DNA of 64,000 nucleotides from Mycobacterium lacus (lineage in GTDB: Bacteria; Actinomycetota; Actinomycetes; Mycobacteriales; Mycobacteriaceae), in assembly GCF_010731535.1 (NCBI RefSeq), contig NZ_AP022581.1, positions 3,915,952 to 3,979,951 on the forward strand, given 5' to 3'. The stretch's first letter is position 1; each line of letters opens with the position of its first letter. Shown one piece after another: positions 44,401-53,300 of the stretch. The notes below the pieces were generated by a model that saw nothing but the letters and a program-made list of their open reading frames with translations, did not search any database and was not told where the DNA came from. The position numbers and the translations under genes were made by a program.

Positions 44401-45543
44401 CTAGATGTCCAGCTCGGCAACCAGCGCGTCAACGACGGCGCGCAGGTCGCCGTCGTGCTCCTCGGCCACCCGCCGTTGCCGTTGGTACGACGCGCCGACG
44501 CGAGGGATGTCGCACACCGCGGCCAGCTCGTCGGAACAATGCAGGGACCTGGCGACCGGTTCCAGCCGGGTCACCACGTCCTCGAGATCGTCGGTGACCA
44601 GCCGCTCGTTGCTGTCGGCGTCCAGGATGATCACCGCGTCCAGCCCATAGCGGGCGGCACGCCACTTGTTTTCCTGGACGTGCCAGGGCGGCATGGTCGG
44701 AAGCGTCTCGCCGGCGTCCAGCCTGCGGTCCAGGTCGACCACGAGGCAATGCATCAACGCGACCAGCGCGCCGAGCTCACGCAGGTTGGACACCCCGTCG
44801 CAAACCCGTATCTCGAGGGTACCCAGATGCGGTGAAGGCCTTATGTCCCAACGGATTTCGTCCATATGGTCGATGATCCCGGTCTTCTTCTGGTCGTACA
44901 CGAACCCTTCGAATTCCGACCAGGTCTGGAACTGGAACGGCAGCCCGGCGGTGGGCAACTGCTGAAACATCATCGCGCGGTTGCTCGCGTATCCGGTGTC
45001 CTCGCCGGCCCACCACGGCGACGACGCCGACAGCGCCAGCAGATGCGGGTAGTAGTTGAGCAGCGACGACAGGATCGGCATCACCTTGTTGGCCGAGGAG
45101 ATCCCGACGTGAACATGCACCCCCCAGATCAGCATCTGCCGGCCCCACCACTGGGTGCGCTTGATCAACTCGGCGTAGCGCGGCGCGTCGGTGAGCTTCT
45201 GGGCGGACCACGTTGCGAAGGGGTGCGTGCCGGCGCAGAAGAGCTCCATGCCGCGGGCCCGGACGATCTGGCGGGCGGAACCCAACGTTTCGCGCAGATC
45301 TTCCATCGCCTCCGCGGCACAGTCACAGATGCCGCTGACGATTTCCACGGTGTTGCGCAGCAGCTCCTTGTGCACGCGCGGGTTTTCGCCGATCTCGGCG
45401 ATGACCGCCGTGGCTTCGTTGCTCAGGTCGCGGGTCTGCGCGTCGACGAGCGCGAACTCCCATTCCACGCCCACGGTCGGCCGCGGTGAGCGGGCGAAAT
45501 CGATTCGGGTGCTGGCCCTGTTTACCGGCGGGCTAGCCGGCAC
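44401..45543 (-). CDS. Glutamate-cysteine ligase 2 family protein (YbdK/Rv0433-like)
   Basis: A 380-residue carboxylate-amine ligase of the GCS2 family, which in vitro joins glutamate to cysteine with ATP, usually weakly. Seen: PTVGVEWEFALVDAQTRDLS (metal/ATP Glu), ELLRNTVEIVSGIC, MLIWGVHVHVGISS, PSPHLGTLEIRVCDGVSN. Since mycobacteria use mycothiol and not glutathione, the physiological product is uncertain. The GTG at 45543 is chosen from family length (376 in H37Rv as I recall); a longer reading frame starts 12 codons upstream. It overlaps the end of sodC by 11 bases. Confidence 0.88.
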   Translation of the reverse strand: MPASPPVNRASTRIDFARSPRPTVGVEWEFALVDAQTRDLSNEATAVIAEIGENPRVHKELLRNTVEIVSGICDCAAEAMEDLRETLGSARQIVRARGMELFCAGTHPFATWSAQKLTDAPRYAELIKRTQWWGRQMLIWGVHVHVGISSANKVMPILSSLLNYYPHLLALSASSPWWAGEDTGYASNRAMMFQQLPTAGLPFQFQTWSEFEGFVYDQKKTGIIDHMDEIRWDIRPSPHLGTLEIRVCDGVSNLRELGALVALMHCLVVDLDRRLDAGETLPTMPPWHVQENKWRAARYGLDAVIILDADSNERLVTDDLEDVVTRLEPVARSLHCSDELAAVCDIPRVGASYQRQRRVAEEHDGDLRAVVDALVAELDI

Positions 45544-46237
45544 CGATGACACCGCACGCCACCCGCTTTCCGGCGTCACCGGTGGTCATCGTGGTCTCGT
45601 CGGGTCCCGGAGTCCCGTTGGCCTGGGTGTAGCGCTCCGCCGGGATGTTGGCGAAGTTGTCCGCGCCCGAATGGATGATGATCGCCGTCTTGCTCCCGGC
45701 CAACAGGTCCTCCATGGTGAACGCGTCCGTGGTGGTCACCAACGTCCCGGAACCGTCGCCGCGCACCTGCAGCGAGGTCAGGTCACCGGCGGAGCGTCCG
45801 GTACGCCCCGGCTGGAAGTGCCCACCGGCGGACAGGAAGTCGCCGGGTGCGCCACCGGTGGGGGCGACCGAGTTGGGCTCGCACTTGCCGACCTTGTGGA
45901 TGTGCACGCCGTGGAAACCGGGCGAGAGCACGCCGACGGTCGTCGTCTGGAGGGTGATGGTCGCGAACCCGTTGGCGAATTCGAACTTCGCCGTCGCGAC
46001 CTGCGTGCCGTCAGGTCCCTTCAGCACGGTGGTCAGGCTCTCTGACGCCGCCGGCCCCTCACGACCCGAGATGCTCGACGGCGCGGGTGACCCCGTCCAG
46101 ACCGACGGCGTGGTGCCCGGGATTGTCGACGCGTGCTGGGGCGACGAGCACGCGCTGAGCAGCGCGACGCACGCGGCTAGAGACAACGCGGACACGGTGA
46201 CAGCGGCGGCATGGCGGCGACCGGCGGGCTTAGGCAT
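45533..46237 (-). CDS. sodC: Cu/Zn superoxide dismutase lipoprotein SodC
   Basis: Periplasmic, lipid-anchored superoxide dismutase that turns superoxide into peroxide and oxygen. The 234-residue precursor has a signal peptide with lipobox LSAC (Cys30), a Pro/Ser linker, and the SOD domain: metal His in FHGVHIHKVGKCEP, GGHFQPGRTG, AIIIHSGADNF, and the disulphide/active-site end GKRVACGVIGAG. As in M. tuberculosis SodC the zinc-site His set appears reduced compared with eukaryotic enzymes. It lies 14 bases after virR and overlaps the YbdK-type gene. Confidence 0.95.
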   Translation of the reverse strand: MPKPAGRRHAAAVTVSALSLAACVALLSACSSPQHASTIPGTTPSVWTGSPAPSSISGREGPAASESLTTVLKGPDGTQVATAKFEFANGFATITLQTTTVGVLSPGFHGVHIHKVGKCEPNSVAPTGGAPGDFLSAGGHFQPGRTGRSAGDLTSLQVRGDGSGTLVTTTDAFTMEDLLAGSKTAIIIHSGADNFANIPAERYTQANGTPGPDETTMTTGDAGKRVACGVIGAG

Positions 46238-46251
46238 AGCGAGAGCCTAAC

Positions 46252-46722
46252 TCAGCCGGTCACCACGACGATGACGCCGGGCGGCTGGTCGGCAAGCGCG
46301 GAAATGCGCGGCTCGACCGGTGCTCCCAGGTTCTGGCCGACCGCATCGGCGGTGGCGCGCTCACCGGCGGCATCGCTGTAGTACACGGTGGTGGCCGAGA
46401 CCTCGGACAGCGAGAGGTTCCCGACGTCGGTGATCTTGAAGCCGGCCGCCTTGAGCTGGTCCGCCGCCCGCGCGGCGGCGCCCTCTTTCCCGGAGATGTT
46501 GTAGACGCGCACCTCGGCGTGGTTCGGCGCGGGTTTGCCGCTGGTCGAGCTCGGCGGCGACGTCGTGGTCATGGTGGACACCGCCGACGAGTCATCGTCG
46601 GTGTTCCCGGACGAACCCAGGGCCTGCCAGCCGAGCAGCAGGAAGATGACGCCGAGGAACAGCAGCACCATCACCATGGCGCGCAGGGGAAGCCCAGAAG
46701 AGTCGGGTACGCGTTCACTCAT
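46252..46722 (-). CDS. virR: VirR-like LytR_C-domain membrane protein (Rv0431-like)
   Basis: A 156-residue protein with a cytoplasmic start, one membrane helix (LRAMVMVLLFLGVIFLLLGW), a Ser/Thr linker and a C-terminal LytR_C domain (AEVRVYNISGKEGAAARAAD, then QPPGVIVVVTG). VirR (Rv0431) is needed for normal cell-wall architecture and restrains vesicle release in M. tuberculosis. The ATG at 46722 is chosen; a GTG three codons upstream is possible. It lies directly upstream of sodC in the same direction. Confidence 0.88.
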   Translation of the reverse strand: MSERVPDSSGLPLRAMVMVLLFLGVIFLLLGWQALGSSGNTDDDSSAVSTMTTTSPPSSTSGKPAPNHAEVRVYNISGKEGAAARAADQLKAAGFKITDVGNLSLSEVSATTVYYSDAAGERATADAVGQNLGAPVEPRISALADQPPGVIVVVTG

Positions 46723-46777
46723 CGAGCCCACTGTAGCCAGGGGAGCGCCAGAACCCGCAAAACCCGCACGGAGGTTG

Positions 46778-47086
46778 TCAGGTCACCTCGAAGCCCAGTC
46801 GACGCGCCGCCCGCGCCTTCTGGCGGCTGGCACGCAGCCGCCTGAGCCGTTTCACCAGCATCGGGTCGGCGGCCAGCGCCTCGGGCCGATCGACCAGCGC
46901 GTTGAGTACCTGGTAATAGCGTGTCGCCGACATCGAGAACAACTCTTTGATGGCTTCTTCCTTGACGCCGGCGAACTTCCACCACTGACGTTCGAAGGCC
47001 AGGATGTCGTGCTCGCGGCGGGTCAGCCCGTCCGTGATTTCAGAGTCGTCCCCCGATCGATTTGCCCGCGCCATGGCGCCGTCCAT
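46778..47086 (-). CDS. DUF3263 protein (Rv0430-like)
   Basis: A 102-residue DUF3263 protein, helical and basic, with the family core LTRREHDILAFERQWWKFAG, KEEAIKELFSMSATRYYQVL, and a basic C-terminus RRLRASRQKARAARRLGFEV. The helix pattern SATRYYQVLNAL looks like a DNA-binding sigma-4-type helix-turn-helix, so a small regulator is plausible. First gene of the minus-strand run; divergent from def across 216 bases in which the promoters must lie. Confidence 0.85.
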   Translation of the reverse strand: MDGAMARANRSGDDSEITDGLTRREHDILAFERQWWKFAGVKEEAIKELFSMSATRYYQVLNALVDRPEALAADPMLVKRLRRLRASRQKARAARRLGFEVT

Positions 47087-47302
47087 ATCGCTTCCCCTGG
47101 ACCCTTCCGGCGAATGCTCAATTAGCTCGAATGACTTGACCTACAAAGGGGCATGTTCCGGCGAATATTGAACCATGCCGGGAACCCTCAAGCTGTAATC
47201 CAGACCCGCGAGTCGGCCGACTTGCCCGGATTGCCCGCGCCCACCTCGGGCCGTTCCGGCCCGCTCAAGAGTCCGGGGTCTGCGGGCATAAGCTAGCCGA
47301 CC

Positions 47303-47896
47303 ATGGCAGTCGTACCCATTCGCATCGTGGGAGATCCGGTCTTGCACACTCCGACGAAGCCGGTACCGGTGGCCGCCGACGGATCGCTGCCGGCCGACCT
47401 GGCCGAGTTGATCGCCACCATGTACGACACCATGGACGCCGCCAACGGCGTCGGCCTGGCGGCCAACCAGATCGGCTACGGGCTACGGCTCTTCGTCTAC
47501 GACTGTTCGGAGGATCGCGGTCTGACCAACCGCCGCCGCGGCGTGGTCGTCAACCCGGTCTTGGAAACCTCCGAGATACCGGAGACCATGCCCGACCCGA
47601 CAAATGACGACGAAGGCTGCTTGTCGGTTCCCGGCGAGTCCTTCCCCACGGGACGCGCGAAATGGGCACGGGTCACCGGACTCGACGCCGGCGGCAATCC
47701 GGTCGCCATCGAGGGCACCGGCCTGTTCGCGCGGATGCTGCAGCACGAAACCGGGCACCTCGACGGATTTCTCTACCTGGACCGTCTCATCGGCCGGCAT
47801 GCACGCGCCGCCAAGCGGGCGGTCAAATCCCACGGCTGGGGCGTTCCCGGGCTGTCGTGGATGCCGGGCGAGGTAGCCGACCCGTTCGGCCACTGA
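47303..47896 (+). CDS. def: Peptide deformylase
   Basis: Removes the formyl group from new proteins. The 197-residue protein has all three family motifs: GVGLAANQIG, EGCLSVPGE (metal Cys) and QHETGHLDGFLYLD (two metal His and the catalytic Glu). It has the extended C-terminal tail typical of the mycobacterial enzyme (HGWGVPGLSWMPGEVADPFG). ATG at 47303; the stop overlaps the next start by one base (TGATG). Confidence 0.97.
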   Translation: MAVVPIRIVGDPVLHTPTKPVPVAADGSLPADLAELIATMYDTMDAANGVGLAANQIGYGLRLFVYDCSEDRGLTNRRRGVVVNPVLETSEIPETMPDPTNDDEGCLSVPGESFPTGRAKWARVTGLDAGGNPVAIEGTGLFARMLQHETGHLDGFLYLDRLIGRHARAAKRAVKSHGWGVPGLSWMPGEVADPFGH

Positions 47897-48786
47897 TGGT
47901 CTCGTGGCCGGACCTCGGGACACGGGTGACCGTCCGCTATCGTCGGCCGGCCGGTTCGGTCCCGCCGCTGACCGACGCGGTCGGCCAGCTGCTCGCGCTC
48001 GACCCGATGGTGCGGGTGCGGACGAAGACCGGAACGGTAGTCCAATTCGCCGCCGCCGACGTGGTGGCAGTGCGGGCACTCACCGACGCGCCGGTGCGCA
48101 CCTCCCAGATCCGGGCGCTCGAGCGCGCCGCGGCCGCCGGCTGGCCCGGCATCGAACAGGCCTGGCTGGACGGCTGGCTACTGCGGGCCGGACACGGCGC
48201 CACATTCGCCGCCAATTCAGCGGTGCCGCTAGACATTTCGGCTCACGCCGGTGCGATCCCCGCGATCGTCGCCTGGTACGCGCACCGCGACCTGACGCCG
48301 CGGCTGGCCATCCCCGACCGTCTGTTGCCGCTGCCGGCCGGGCTGACGAGCGAACACACGGAACGAGTCCTGGTGCGCGACGTCCGCGACCTTTCTGCCC
48401 ACGAACCCGACCCGTCGATCACCCTGTCGGCCCGCCCCGACGACACCTGGCTGCAGCTCTACCAGCGCGAGATACCGGTCGATGTCCTTACCGCGGTCCT
48501 CGACGGCGAGCTGGCGTTCGGCGCCTACCCGGGCGTTGCGGCCGCACGCGCGGCGGTGACCGGCGCACCGGACGGCACCCGTTGGGTGGGCCTGTCGGAG
48601 ATCCGCGGCGCGGACGCCGACCACGGCCGGCTGTATGAGGCGCTATTGGCTTGGGGGGCGAGTCGCGGCGCAACCCGCGGCTACCTACGCGTCTCCGACA
48701 CCGAAGCGAACACCGCCGCCGAGTCGCTCGGTTTCCGGCTGCACCATCGCAGCCGCTATGTCCGACCGCCCGATAACTGGAGATAG
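47896..48786 (+). CDS. GNAT-family acetyltransferase (Rv0428c-like)
   Basis: A 296-residue protein with a small N-terminal barrel (DLGTRVTVRYRRPAGSVPPL) and a C-terminal GNAT domain. The acetyl-CoA site is in the segment RWVGLSEIRGADADHGRLYE, then WGASRGATRGYLRVSDTEAN and ESLGFRLHHRSRYVRP. The acceptor is unknown. Coupled to def through TGATG, suggesting a link with protein N-terminus maturation, though that is only context. xthA follows by nine bases. Confidence 0.82.
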   Translation: MVSWPDLGTRVTVRYRRPAGSVPPLTDAVGQLLALDPMVRVRTKTGTVVQFAAADVVAVRALTDAPVRTSQIRALERAAAAGWPGIEQAWLDGWLLRAGHGATFAANSAVPLDISAHAGAIPAIVAWYAHRDLTPRLAIPDRLLPLPAGLTSEHTERVLVRDVRDLSAHEPDPSITLSARPDDTWLQLYQREIPVDVLTAVLDGELAFGAYPGVAAARAAVTGAPDGTRWVGLSEIRGADADHGRLYEALLAWGASRGATRGYLRVSDTEANTAAESLGFRLHHRSRYVRPPDNWR

Positions 48787-48795
48787 GAGACACCC

Positions 48796-49671
48796 TTGCC
48801 TGACGGCGCAGTTGATGGCAGCGACCCCCAGCGCCCGGCTTCGCCGCGCAAGCGATCGCCGCAGCTGCGGCTGGCCACCTGGAATGTGAACTCGATTCGC
48901 ATCCGCTTGAACCGTGTCGTCGATTGGCTCGCGCGCGCCGAGGTCGACGTGCTGGCCATGCAGGAGACCAAGTGCGCCGATAGCCAGTTCCCCACCCTGC
49001 CGCTATTCGAACTCGGCTACGAGGTCGCGCACGTCGGGTTCGATCAGTGGAACGGCGTGGCGATCGCGTCGCGCGTCGGCCTCGAGGACGTAGAGGTGGA
49101 GTTCGACGGTCAACCCACCTGGGGCGGTAAGCCAGGGGCGGCAGCCACGGCAGAAGCCCGCGCCCTGGGCGCCACGTGCGCCGGTGTGCGGGTGTGGAGC
49201 CTGTACGTGCCCAACGGCCGCACCCTGGACGACCCCCACTACACATACAAGCTCAATTGGCTTGCCGCACTGCGTGATACGGCTGCAGGCTGGTTGCGCG
49301 ATGATCCCGCGGCACCGATCGCACTGGTCGGTGATTGGAATATCGCCCCGACCGACGACGACGTCTGGAGCACCGAGTTCTATCGGGACTGCACACACGT
49401 GTCCGAGCCGGAGCGCAAGGCGTTCAACGCTATCGTCGATTTGCAATTCACCGATGTGGTAAGGCCTTTCGCCCCCGGGCCCGGGGTCTACACCTACTGG
49501 GATTACACGCAGCTGCGGTTTCCGAAAAAGCAGGGCATGCGCATCGACTTCATCCTGGCCTCGCCGGCGTTGGCCCACCGGGTGACCGACGCGCAGATCG
49601 TCCGCGAGGAGCGCAAAGGCAAGGCGCCCAGTGATCACGCTCCGGTGTTGGCCGACTTTCGCGCCGGGTGA
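48796..49671 (+). CDS. xthA: Exodeoxyribonuclease III/AP endonuclease XthA
   Basis: A 291-residue exonuclease III-type enzyme for base excision repair, cutting at abasic sites. Motifs: LATWNVNSIRIRL, VLAMQETKCADSQFP (metal Glu), VWSLYVPNGRTLDD, LVGDWNIAPTDDDVW, GMRIDFILASPAL and the catalytic SDHAPVLADF. TTG start with AGGAGA eight bases before it; residues 1-24 are a polar tail. Third in the def run. Matches Rv0427c in length. Confidence 0.96.
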   Translation: MPDGAVDGSDPQRPASPRKRSPQLRLATWNVNSIRIRLNRVVDWLARAEVDVLAMQETKCADSQFPTLPLFELGYEVAHVGFDQWNGVAIASRVGLEDVEVEFDGQPTWGGKPGAAATAEARALGATCAGVRVWSLYVPNGRTLDDPHYTYKLNWLAALRDTAAGWLRDDPAAPIALVGDWNIAPTDDDVWSTEFYRDCTHVSEPERKAFNAIVDLQFTDVVRPFAPGPGVYTYWDYTQLRFPKKQGMRIDFILASPALAHRVTDAQIVREERKGKAPSDHAPVLADFRAG

Positions 49672-49854
49672 GAAGCCGCCGGGATGCGCGGCCGCGCAGC
49701 GGCGTCGCGTTGCCTGTGAGTTCACGGCGTGGCAGGCTTGCATGGCACATGCGTTTGACCAGAATCTCAGCGCTGCGAGCGCAGTGCGCGGGTTAACAAG
49801 TGTAAAACGGTAGTTATACCCTTTTGGAACAAAACTAATCTGGGCCAGGGAGTC

Positions 49855-50310
49855 ATGATGGGTGTCGTCGGCGGGGCAGTTCGCGGGGTGGGTCGAACGG
49901 TAGGTCGCGCGGCGGATGCGACCGCAGCCGCCGCGGGCGCGGTGGGCGGCGCGGCGGTCAACGGGATCGCCGGCGGCGTCACCGGCGCCACCAAAGGCAT
50001 CAAGAAAGGGCTTAGCAGCGGCAGCAAGTCGACCGCGGCGGCCGCGTTGGCCATTGGTGCGATCGGGGTGGCCGGCCTCGTCGACTGGCCAATCCTGTTG
50101 GCCGTCGGCGGCGGAGCGTTGTTGTTGCACAAGTTGAGCCAGAAACCAGAGGTGTCCGCACCGCCGGTGAAGGCGAAGCTGACGACGGTACCCACCGCGA
50201 AGGAGGACGAAGAGGCCGCGCCGCGCAAGGCCCCGGCCCCACGTAAGACCGCGGCCAAGAAGGCGGCCGGCCGCCGGGCGGGCACCACCGAGTTGCGCAG
50301 CACCAACTAG
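49855..50310 (+). CDS. Small membrane protein next to ctpH (Rv0426c-like)
   Basis: A 151-residue protein: Gly/Ala-rich N-terminal part (GGAVRGVGRTVGRAADATAA), one hydrophobic hairpin or helix pair (ALAIGAIGVAGLVDWPILLA, then VGGGALLLHKL), and a long Lys/Ala/Pro tail (APRKTAAKKAAGRRAG). The LVDWP element recurs as LIDWP in the small protein after ctpH. An ATG one codon further on is also possible. ctpH starts 20 bases after its stop, so the two are likely coexpressed. Function unknown. Confidence 0.8.
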   Translation: MMGVVGGAVRGVGRTVGRAADATAAAAGAVGGAAVNGIAGGVTGATKGIKKGLSSGSKSTAAAALAIGAIGVAGLVDWPILLAVGGGALLLHKLSQKPEVSAPPVKAKLTTVPTAKEDEEAAPRKAPAPRKTAAKKAAGRRAGTTELRSTN

Positions 50311-50330
50311 TCGGCACCCTTGAGCAGCCG

Positions 50331-53300
50331 TTGAGCATTGCCGCGTCCATCAGAAGGTCTGTGCCGTTTCGTGCCGTCGCGACAAGCGTGCAGGCAACCG
50401 CGGGGACCCTGGGGCAGAAGGCGGGTTCGTTCGCCAAGGCCGGAATCGAGATCGCCAGCATCCCGCTGCGGGAAGGGGCCAGGGCGCTTTCCGGTGAGCT
50501 TTCCCGCGAGACACTCAGCCGGCACTGTTGGCGTGGCGAGCACCGCGCCTGGATCGAGGTGCGCGGTCTCGACGACACGGGAGACGGTGAACTAGGGCGT
50601 GTCGTGCTCGACGCGGTCCGCGCCCACCCCGGTGTCACGTCGGCCAGCCTGAATTATCCGTTGTCGCGCGTCGTTGTCGGCATCGACGGTAAGGACACCT
50701 CGCTGCGCGATCTTTGCCGCATTGTTGACGACGCCGAAAAGCGTTGCGGCCCTGACCAAGACGTTGACACGGCACCTCCGACAAGTCTGCCGGGCGACGG
50801 CGTGGTGCTGGCAACTCGAGCGCTGACCGTGGCGGCCAACGCGGCCGGGTTGGGGGCGGCGCTCACCGGCCGGATGCTGCGTTTGCCCCGATTGCCGATC
50901 AGCGTCCTCGCGGGCGTGGTGGCGGTGGACTACCAGCCCCGGCTGCGCCGTCTGATCGAGGACCGCATCGGCGGGCCCGCCACGGACACGGTGATGACGT
51001 TGGCCCTGGCGGCCGCCGAAACCCTCACCCAGTCACCGGCGTCATTGTCGGTGGGCCTGGTGATGCAGTCGCTCAAAGCGGCCGAATGCCGTGCCGAGGC
51101 GCGGGCGTGGCAACGGCATGAACCGGAGCTGGCGCGGCACGCCGACCAACCGGCCCCACGTGCAAAGCGGCCGCCGCCAGCCGCCGCCGAAGGCAACGCC
51201 GGTCGTTTCGCGCTGCTCCAGGCGCTCAGCACCGGCCTCATCGGGGTGGGCACCCGCAACGTGAATATGGCTGCCACAGCTGCGCTGGTGACCGCCCCCA
51301 AGGCAAGCCGGACCACGCCCGAGGCGTTCGCCGCGGCGCTCGGGCAGGGATTGGCCGACCGCCACGGGGTACTGCCGTTGCGGGCAAACAGCCTGAGACG
51401 GTTGGACCGGGTCGATGCGATCGTCGTCGATCCCCGGGTGTTGTGCACCGACAGCATGCGGGTGGCGCGCATCCGGGGTGCCGACGAGCACGAGCTGTCG
51501 GCGGCCTGGCACCGTGCCCAGCTCGTGCTGGAGGGAAACGGTCTGCGCCCGGGCTGGCGGCCGGTGCCCGGCGTGTCGGGTGCTCCGCCGGATTCCAAAG
51601 TCGAGGCGCTTCTTCTTCCCGCGCACGACCCGCTGGCCGCGGCCGTGGTTGCCGAGGCACATCGCACCGGGGCGGATCTGATCACGGTGGACGCCGACTC
51701 GCTGGACGACTTGCGACCCGCGTTCGACGACATCCGGCCCCTGAGAAGCGCCGCGAACGGATCCCCGGACAAGGCCCTCGACAGGGCGCTCGCCCGCGCG
51801 GTGACCGACCTGCAGCAGGCGGGCCGGACGGTGGCCGTGTTGTCATCGTCTGGCGCGCAAGCGATGTCGTCCGCCGACGTGGCGCTGGGTGTTATGCCCC
51901 GGCAAGGTCCACCACCCTGGGATGCCGACCTCTTGCTGCCCGACCTAGCCGCCGCCTGGCGGGTCCTGCACGCGCTGCCGGCGGCCAGGTCGGCAACCCA
52001 GCGGGGCGTCGGAATATCCGCTGGCGCAACGGCTATGGGCTCGCTTTTTCTGATTCCCGGTGTCCGCGGCCTTGGGACCGGCCCGGTTTCCGTGGGTGCG
52101 GCCGCCGGCATGCTCTCGGGATATCTGCTCGCGCGCGGGGTCATCGGCGCACAAACGCCGCGCCCGGCCGCCAGCCACGAATGGCACGCCATGTCGGTCG
52201 AACAAGTCCGCAAGGCATTGCCCCCGCCCGAGCCCGACACGCGCGCGGAGGCCGACCGACATGCAGCGGTCGCCAAGCGGGCGCCGATATTGACTGCATC
52301 GCCGATACAACCCGTCTGGCAGCTCGTCAAAGCCGTCCGCGCCGAATTGTCCGACCCGCTGACCCCCGTGATGGCGCTCGGCTCGGCGGCCAGTGCGGTG
52401 CTGGGCTCGCCGGTCGATGCGGTGCTGGTCGGGACGGTCCTGACGGGAAACTCGATACTGGCCGCTGCCCAGCGGTTACGAGCCGAGAAACGGTTGCATC
52501 ACCTACTGGCCCAGCAGGTTCCGCCGGCCCGGAAAGTGGTCGCCGGCGCCGACGGCGAACGGGCATACGCCCATGTCGACGCCGCGCACCTGCGGCCCGG
52601 CGATGTCATCGAAGTGCGCACCCACGAGGTGGTGCCCGCCGACGCCCGGGTCGTCGAGGAGGTCGACGTCGAGGTCGACGAGTCAACACTCACCGGTGAG
52701 TCCCTGTCGGTGGACAAGCAGGTCGAGGCCACGCCGGGCGTCCCGCTCGCCGAGCGTCGCTGCATGCTGTTCGCCGGAACCACCGTGGTGGCCGGTACCG
52801 CGGTCGCGCTAGTGACCGCGGTCGGCGCCGACACCCAGCAGCGGCGCGCCGCCGATCTCATATCCGGGGAGTTGTCGTCGGATATCGGCCTGCAACATCA
52901 GCTCGGTCAGCTCACCAGTCGGGCGCTTCCCGTCAGCGTGACCGGCGGTGCGCTGGTCGGCGCGCTCGGACTGGTGCGCCGCATCGGGCTACGTCAGGCG
53001 GTGTCCAGCGCCATCGCCATCGCGGTCGCCGCGGTTCCCGAAGGGATGCCACTGGTGGCCACGCTGGCGCAGGCTGCGTCGGCCCGACGGTTGACGAAAT
53101 TCGGTGCGCTAGTTCGTGTTCCGCGTTCGGTGGAGGCGCTTGGCCGTATCGAGGTGGTCTGCTTCGACAAGACCGGGACGCTGTCCGAGAACCGCCTGCG
53201 GGTGTCGCAGGTCCACCCCGCGCCGGGCTACTCGCGTGCGGAGGTACTGCGCTGCGCGGCGCACGCCGCGCCGGTGACGAACGGCGGCCGCCAGGCGCAC

